A stretch of DNA of 9,149 nt from Lysobacterales bacterium. GTDB lineage: Bacteria; Pseudomonadota; Gammaproteobacteria; Xanthomonadales; Marinicellaceae. The translations under genes and the position numbers were made by a program. Location of the stretch: positions 1 to 9,149 of the forward strand of contig WGBZ01000132.1 in assembly GCA_015494035.1 (NCBI GenBank), read 5' to 3'. The notes under the pieces were generated by a model. The model saw only the letters and a program-made list of their open reading frames with translations, did no database searches and was not told the origin of the DNA. Positions 6,763 through 9,149 of this stretch are shown here, piece after piece; the stretch's first letter is position 1; each line of letters starts with the position of its first letter.

Positions 6763-8609
6763 CAGTCTTTTTCTCCTGCGGATGCGTCCCGCGTGTCATG
6801 TGGTGAAGACACTTCCCGGCCATCCTTGTCCAGCCAGACCTTTTCCGTGCGGTGCTTGAGGATATACCAGTCCTTGCTGTAGTGGTGGTCCATGATGTTG
6901 CTGCCGACACCACCCACGTAAGGTTTAACCAGCCGCTTGACCACGTAGCTGTACAGCGGCATCACCGGCTGGTCAGCCAGCATCAGTCGTTCGGCTTGTT
7001 GCATGAGCTGGGTGCGTTTTTCGGCATCGGGTTCAGCGGCAATTCGGGCCAGCAAGGCGTCGTATTCGGGATTGTTATAACCTGAATCATTGATGCCGTG
7101 TTGTGAGTGCAGCAGTTCCAGAAAGCTCATGGGGTCGTTGTAATCGCTGATCCACCCGGCGCGAAAAACCTGCGTCACCTGCTTCTGTTTGCGGTTGGAC
7201 AGAAACACCTTCCATTCCTCGTTGATCAGGCGGGTTTTGACGCCCAGGGCCTGTTTCCACATAGCCGCCACGGCAATGGCAATTTTCTTGTGATTTTCCG
7301 AGGTGTTGTAACGCAGTTCCACCTCAAGCGGGTTGGTTTTGGAATAACCGGCCGCTTCATACAGGCGCCGGGCTTCGGCCAGCTGCTTTTCCCGCGGCCA
7401 GCTGGCCCAGGGCGGGTTTTGCGGGGTGTAGGTGCCAGCCCCTGAGCTGACTCCCGGGGGCACAAAGGCATAGGCCGGGCGTTCGCCAAACTGCGTCACC
7501 TTGCCGGTCAGGATGTCCCGGTCCACTGCCATGGCCAGGGCTTTGCGCAGCTTGAGGTTGTCCTTGAAAGGCGGTCTGGTGAGGTTGAACCCGTAGTAGT
7601 AAATGCCCAGCCATGGGTTAATGACCAGTTCCTCGCCCAGGTATTTTTTGATCCACTTGAACTGGTTGTTGGGTACTTCATTGGTCCAGTCAATTTCACC
7701 GGCGCGGTACCGTTTCAGCTCGCTGGACTGGTCTTCTATGGGGTAATACCAGACTTCATTGATGTGGGTGTTTGCGTCATTCCAGTAGTGGTGGTTGCGC
7801 ACCAGCTTGATGTGCGACTGCACCACCAGTTCATCCAGGGTGTAGGCGCCGTTGCTGACCAGGTGACCGGGCTTGGCCACCGCATCGCCCCATTTTTCCA
7901 CGCTGGCTTTGTGCATGGGATAAGTGGAGGAGTGGTTCAGCAAGCCGAGGAAATACGGCGCTGGTGTGGCCAGCTCAATACGCAGGGTGAAATCATCCAG
8001 TGCCTTCACTCCCAGGGCTTCCAAAGGCAGTGCCCCGGCGGCCACCGCGTCGGCGTTACGGATGGGGCTGAGGATTTTAGTGTATTTGCTGCCGGTGGCC
8101 GGGTTCAGCGAGCGTTTCAGGCCGTATTCAAAATCCTGCGCGGTCACCGGCGAGCCGTCGGACCAGCGCCCGTTGTGGCGAATATGAAAGGTGTAGGTGA
8201 GGCCGTCTTCGCTGATGTCCCAGCTTTCGGCACCGGCAGGAACGATACGTCCGTCGGGCGATTCTCCGGTCAGACCTTCAAACAGGTCGCGCAGAATGTT
8301 CGAGCTGGGTACGCCTTCGGCCTTATGCGGATCCAGGGTTTGCGGTTGGCTGCCATTGCCTTTGCGCAGGATCTGCTTTTCCGCCAGCACGGCCGGGTCG
8401 GGCTTGCCATCAATCAGGTGTACTTTGGGCACCACAATGCGTTCAACCTGTACCGGTTCATCATTGGATGAAGAACAGCCAGTCAGCACGGCGATGGTCG
8501 CCACGGCCGCCAGCGGCCAGCTGACATAAACCGGCAACAAGCGAAGAAAGGAACGGAGGGTGAAGCGGCAGGCCTGGGAAGGGTGGGGCTTAACGGCGGG
8601 TTTTGTCAT
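6762..8609 (-). CDS. oppA: Oligopeptide-binding lipoprotein, OppA type (SBP_bac_5 family)
   Basis: This 615-residue protein captures peptides and delivers them to OppBC; E. coli OppA has 543 residues. The N-terminus has a long basic region (1-30), a hydrophobic stretch (about 31-42) and the lipobox Leu-Thr-Gly-Cys, making Cys45 the lipidated first mature residue. The mature part has the peptide/nickel-binding family pattern: Gln-Thr-Leu-Asp-Pro-His (90-95), Phe-Glu-Gly-Leu (110-113), Arg-Trp-Ser-Asp-Gly-Ser-Pro-Val-Thr-Ala-Gln-Asp-Phe (148-160), and Leu-Arg-Lys-Ala-Leu-Ala-Met-Ala-Val-Asp-Arg (354-364). The start is at 8609; no clear Shine-Dalgarno is visible, and the first 20 bases overlap the end of the upstream binding-protein gene, so translation is probably coupled. 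No alternative ATG lies before the signal peptide. The residue after Cys45 is Ser, which in enterobacteria would send the lipoprotein to the outer membrane. Ligand preference (tri- to pentapeptides, murein peptides or other) cannot be read here. Confidence 0.92.
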   Translation of the reverse strand: MTKPAVKPHPSQACRFTLRSFLRLLPVYVSWPLAAVATIAVLTGCSSSNDEPVQVERIVVPKVHLIDGKPDPAVLAEKQILRKGNGSQPQTLDPHKAEGVPSSNILRDLFEGLTGESPDGRIVPAGAESWDISEDGLTYTFHIRHNGRWSDGSPVTAQDFEYGLKRSLNPATGSKYTKILSPIRNADAVAAGALPLEALGVKALDDFTLRIELATPAPYFLGLLNHSSTYPMHKASVEKWGDAVAKPGHLVSNGAYTLDELVVQSHIKLVRNHHYWNDANTHINEVWYYPIEDQSSELKRYRAGEIDWTNEVPNNQFKWIKKYLGEELVINPWLGIYYYGFNLTRPPFKDNLKLRKALAMAVDRDILTGKVTQFGERPAYAFVPPGVSSGAGTYTPQNPPWASWPREKQLAEARRLYEAAGYSKTNPLEVELRYNTSENHKKIAIAVAAMWKQALGVKTRLINEEWKVFLSNRKQKQVTQVFRAGWISDYNDPMSFLELLHSQHGINDSGYNNPEYDALLARIAAEPDAEKRTQLMQQAERLMLADQPVMPLYSYVVKRLVKPYVGGVGSNIMDHHYSKDWYILKHRTEKVWLDKDGREVSSPHDTRDASAGEKD

Positions 8610-9123
8610 GCAGGTATCGGCTCAGGTGGCGGTCAGCGACGTTATCAACGTAGCCGCCTATTCTATCGGAAAGCAGGTGCCTGGAAACGTAAAAGTACAG
8701 GGGAATCACCGGCACATCGGCCAAAAGCAGGCGTTCTGCCTGGCCGATCAGTTGTTGACGCTGTTCACCCTGACAGAGGCGGATCTGACCCAGCAGGGCA
8801 TCAAAGCGCGGGTTGCGGTAATGGTAGTAATTGTTGGGTGAATCACTGCTGAACAGGCGCAGAAAATCCAGCGGGTCGTTCACGTCCGCGATCCAGCCGG
8901 AGCGAAAGACCTGCCTTTCTGGTTTTTTGCGCTCATGCACAAACACTTTCCATTCCACGTTGCGCAGGCGTGAGCGTATGCCCAGGTTCTGTCGCCACAT
9001 GGCGGCCACGGCCAGGGCCACCTTGCGTTGGTTGGCTGATGAGTTGTAGAGGATTTCCAATGGTTCGGCGGTTTGTGGTTTGAAACCACTTTCTGCCAGC
9101 TGTTTGCGCGCATAGGCTAGCTG
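8590..9123 (-). CDS. Second oligopeptide-binding protein, C-terminal 177 residues (cut by contig end)
   Basis: This is the C-terminal part of another SBP_bac_5 family binding protein, the first visible gene of the operon. It lines up with the end of the neighbouring oppA: both have Ala-Val-Ala-Ala-Met-Trp followed by Gln and Leu-Gly, then Glu-Trp-Lys-Val-Phe, Val-Phe-Arg with Gly-Trp-Ile, Asn-Asp-Pro, Gln-Ala-Glu-Arg-Leu, and Val-Pro/Met-Pro with Leu-Tyr. The two differ at many positions, so they are old paralogues rather than a recent duplication or an assembly repeat. The 5' part, including start and signal peptide, is missing. The frame appears to begin at a GTG at 9138, but those first five codons are sequencing adapter; real coding sequence ends at 9123. 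The TAA at 8590-8592 lies inside the next gene, giving a 20-base overlap. The two proteins may bind different peptides and share one permease. Confidence 0.9.
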   Translation of the reverse strand, partial: QLAYARKQLAESGFKPQTAEPLEILYNSSANQRKVALAVAAMWRQNLGIRSRLRNVEWKVFVHERKKPERQVFRSGWIADVNDPLDFLRLFSSDSPNNYYHYRNPRFDALLGQIRLCQGEQRQQLIGQAERLLLADVPVIPLYFYVSRHLLSDRIGGYVDNVADRHLSRYLHDKTRR

Positions 9124-9149
9124 CTGTCTCTTATACACATCTCCGAGCC
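9124..9149. other. Nextera/Tn5 sequencing adapter remnant (artefact)
   Basis: Bases 9124-9142 are CTGTCTCTTATACACATCT, the 19-base hyperactive Tn5 mosaic end used in Illumina Nextera libraries. They are followed by CCGAGCC, which is how the Nextera read 2 adapter continues. This is library sequence left on the contig end and not part of the organism. Confidence 0.97.

Noticed and set aside
7764..8471. Long + strand frame of 235 codons opposite oppA
   Set aside because: It is antisense to conserved coding sequence, with shadow composition and no family signature.

Overview
The window looks like an ordinary chromosomal segment of a Gram-negative bacterium, most likely a gammaproteobacterium. 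The oligopeptide permease subunits and the MscS channel read closely like their enterobacterial counterparts, the substrate-binding protein has a lipoprotein signal, and the left-hand gene looks like a CadC/ToxR-type membrane regulator. I did not assign a genus. The right end is not biological: bases 9124-9149 are Illumina Nextera (Tn5 mosaic end) adapter left on the contig, so real sequence stops at 9123.

Layout. On the + strand, from the left edge to 2060, is one gene open at its 5' end. It encodes a short hydrophilic linker, one membrane segment and a long TPR-rich domain, which fits the C-terminal part of a membrane-anchored transcriptional regulator. It converges on a minus-strand block across an 89-base gap that holds a small hairpin. 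The minus-strand block, in transcription order (right to left), is: the 3' end of a peptide-binding protein gene (8590-9123), a second complete peptide-binding lipoprotein gene (6762-8609), oppB (5830-6762), oppC (4905-5825), and a gene encoding both ATPases fused in one chain, OppD-OppF style (3176-4900). After a 192-base gap comes an mscS-type mechanosensitive channel gene (2150-2983).

Function. The five opp genes are packed with overlaps or 4-base gaps and form one translationally coupled operon for ATP-driven import of oligopeptides: binding proteins capture peptide, OppB and OppC form the channel, and the fused ATPase powers it. mscS has its own strong ribosome binding site and is probably a separate unit that releases solutes on hypo-osmotic shock.

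The most unusual structure is in the oppDF-mscS gap. About 160 bases (3017-3175) form a set of nested inverted repeats sharing one centre, with terminal inverted repeats and a TTA on each side. This is what a non-autonomous MITE-like element looks like. The TTA on the right is the stop codon of oppDF read on the other strand. I found no RNA genes, CRISPR array, prophage or complete insertion sequence, and nothing that amounts to a new multi-gene system.
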